From Suillus spraguei (Eukaryota; Basidiomycota; Agaricomycetes; Boletales; Suillaceae), in assembly GCA_016800925.1 (NCBI GenBank), contig JABCPU010000013.1, positions 310,001 to 374,000 on the forward strand: a DNA stretch of 64,000 nt. The letters are read 5' to 3'. The notes under the pieces were generated by a model. That model saw only the letters and a list, made by a program, of their open reading frames with translations, had not been told where the DNA came from and did no database searches. A program made the translations under genes and the position numbers. Position 1 is the first letter of the stretch; each line of letters opens with the position of its first letter. This document shows, piece by piece, positions 63,529 to 64,000 of this stretch.

Positions 63529-64000
63529 ATATCTCGTATGCTGTATATGCTCTTGTACCAAGGGAGTTGTTGAAAGATGCAGAACGAATGTACTATTAGT
63601 ATGTCGAGATCATGATGTGTTGCAATTGCAGAATACTTGACGAGCACTTACTTGGTGTATATTCGGTATGAAGTTAATCACGGAAAATGACACTGACACG
63701 CTGGACGAACGTCATTGGGCATGTAAGAATGGCTACTGTAATCGGTGATGTTCGAAGCAACTTTGATCATAATGCCTACTTGTCTAGTCCCCCATTTGTC
63801 TAGGATTCTCACATTTAGACCCGACTGTCAAAAGCCAAAATCTTGCAAACATAATCCATTTTAATCCATTCAGGTAACGAAGTGGCATCAGGTGTTAGTT
63901 GAATGAGTTAAATGCACAAACGACATGAAGAGACGCTCACAGACATCAGGTTCGTAGATTCCAGGGAATAGAACATCTACCCATGGAACTTTGACAGACC
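63529..64000. other. 3' flank of lectin gene, nothing recognised
   Basis: No gene is seen to the right edge. A repeated ATAATCCATTTTAATCCATT stretch near 63850 is the only local structure noticed. Confidence 0.4.

Overview
The window looks like nuclear DNA of a mushroom-forming basidiomycete (Agaricomycetes). Genes are split by many short (about 45-60 bp) GT..AG introns, and both strands carry genes with short intergenic gaps. Helitron, Ngaro/DIRS-type, Tc1 and KDZ-like elements are present, and a fungal fruit-body lectin gene lies near the right end. No prokaryotic, organellar or CRISPR features were seen. Gene models were spliced by eye, so exon edges are inferences unless stated otherwise.

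Left arm (1-10.6 kb): a formate/nitrite (FNT) transporter, then a gene-poor 3.8 kb stretch with one recognisable KDZ-transposase remnant, then a divergent pair sharing a 159 bp promoter (an Emi1/DUF3128 protein and the replicative helicase subunit MCM2, with two MluI cell-cycle boxes between them), then MIA40 of the mitochondrial disulfide relay. From 10.7 to 16.5 kb lies decayed mobile DNA: two diverged direct repeats of about 1.8 kb around a broken Ngaro/DIRS-type RNase H-tyrosine recombinase relic.

Central gene-rich block (16.7-45.1 kb): Na+/H+ antiporter; NFKBIL1-like J-domain protein; casein kinase 2 alpha; a very large Sec7/PH Arf-GEF-like protein; flavin reductase-like FMN-binding protein; iron-type alcohol dehydrogenase; a CDF metal transporter with a likely mitochondrial presequence; DCC1 of the Ctf18 clamp loader; a DUF262 protein; a NIPA-type magnesium transporter; a Tcp11/Sok1-family protein; and a cytochrome P450. 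MCM2 and DCC1 both serve S phase, and MIA40, Emi1 and the CDF protein are mitochondrial candidates, but no biosynthetic cluster is apparent.

Right arm (45.4-62.9 kb): nested transposons. A large decayed Helitron on the minus strand (core 48.2-56.4 kb, possible 3' end at 45.37 kb) seems to include an unfamiliar multi-exon gene downstream of its helicase. A complete-ended Tc1/mariner element sits inside a Helitron exon. Next comes a Ngaro-like tyrosine-recombinase retroelement with split direct repeats (A...B-A-B) whose reverse transcriptase has lost its catalytic core. A minisatellite and a second small duplication follow, then the lectin gene.

The points I consider most worth checking are: an 11 kb Helitron that may carry a passenger gene; two micro-exons (14 nt carrying the P450 I-helix motif, and 13 nt in the flavin reductase next to a non-canonical splice donor); the Ngaro repeat layout relative to its coding strand; and an in-frame 54 nt intron in the Sec7 gene that mimics a membrane helix. 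I did not find convincing evidence of a wholly new biological system.
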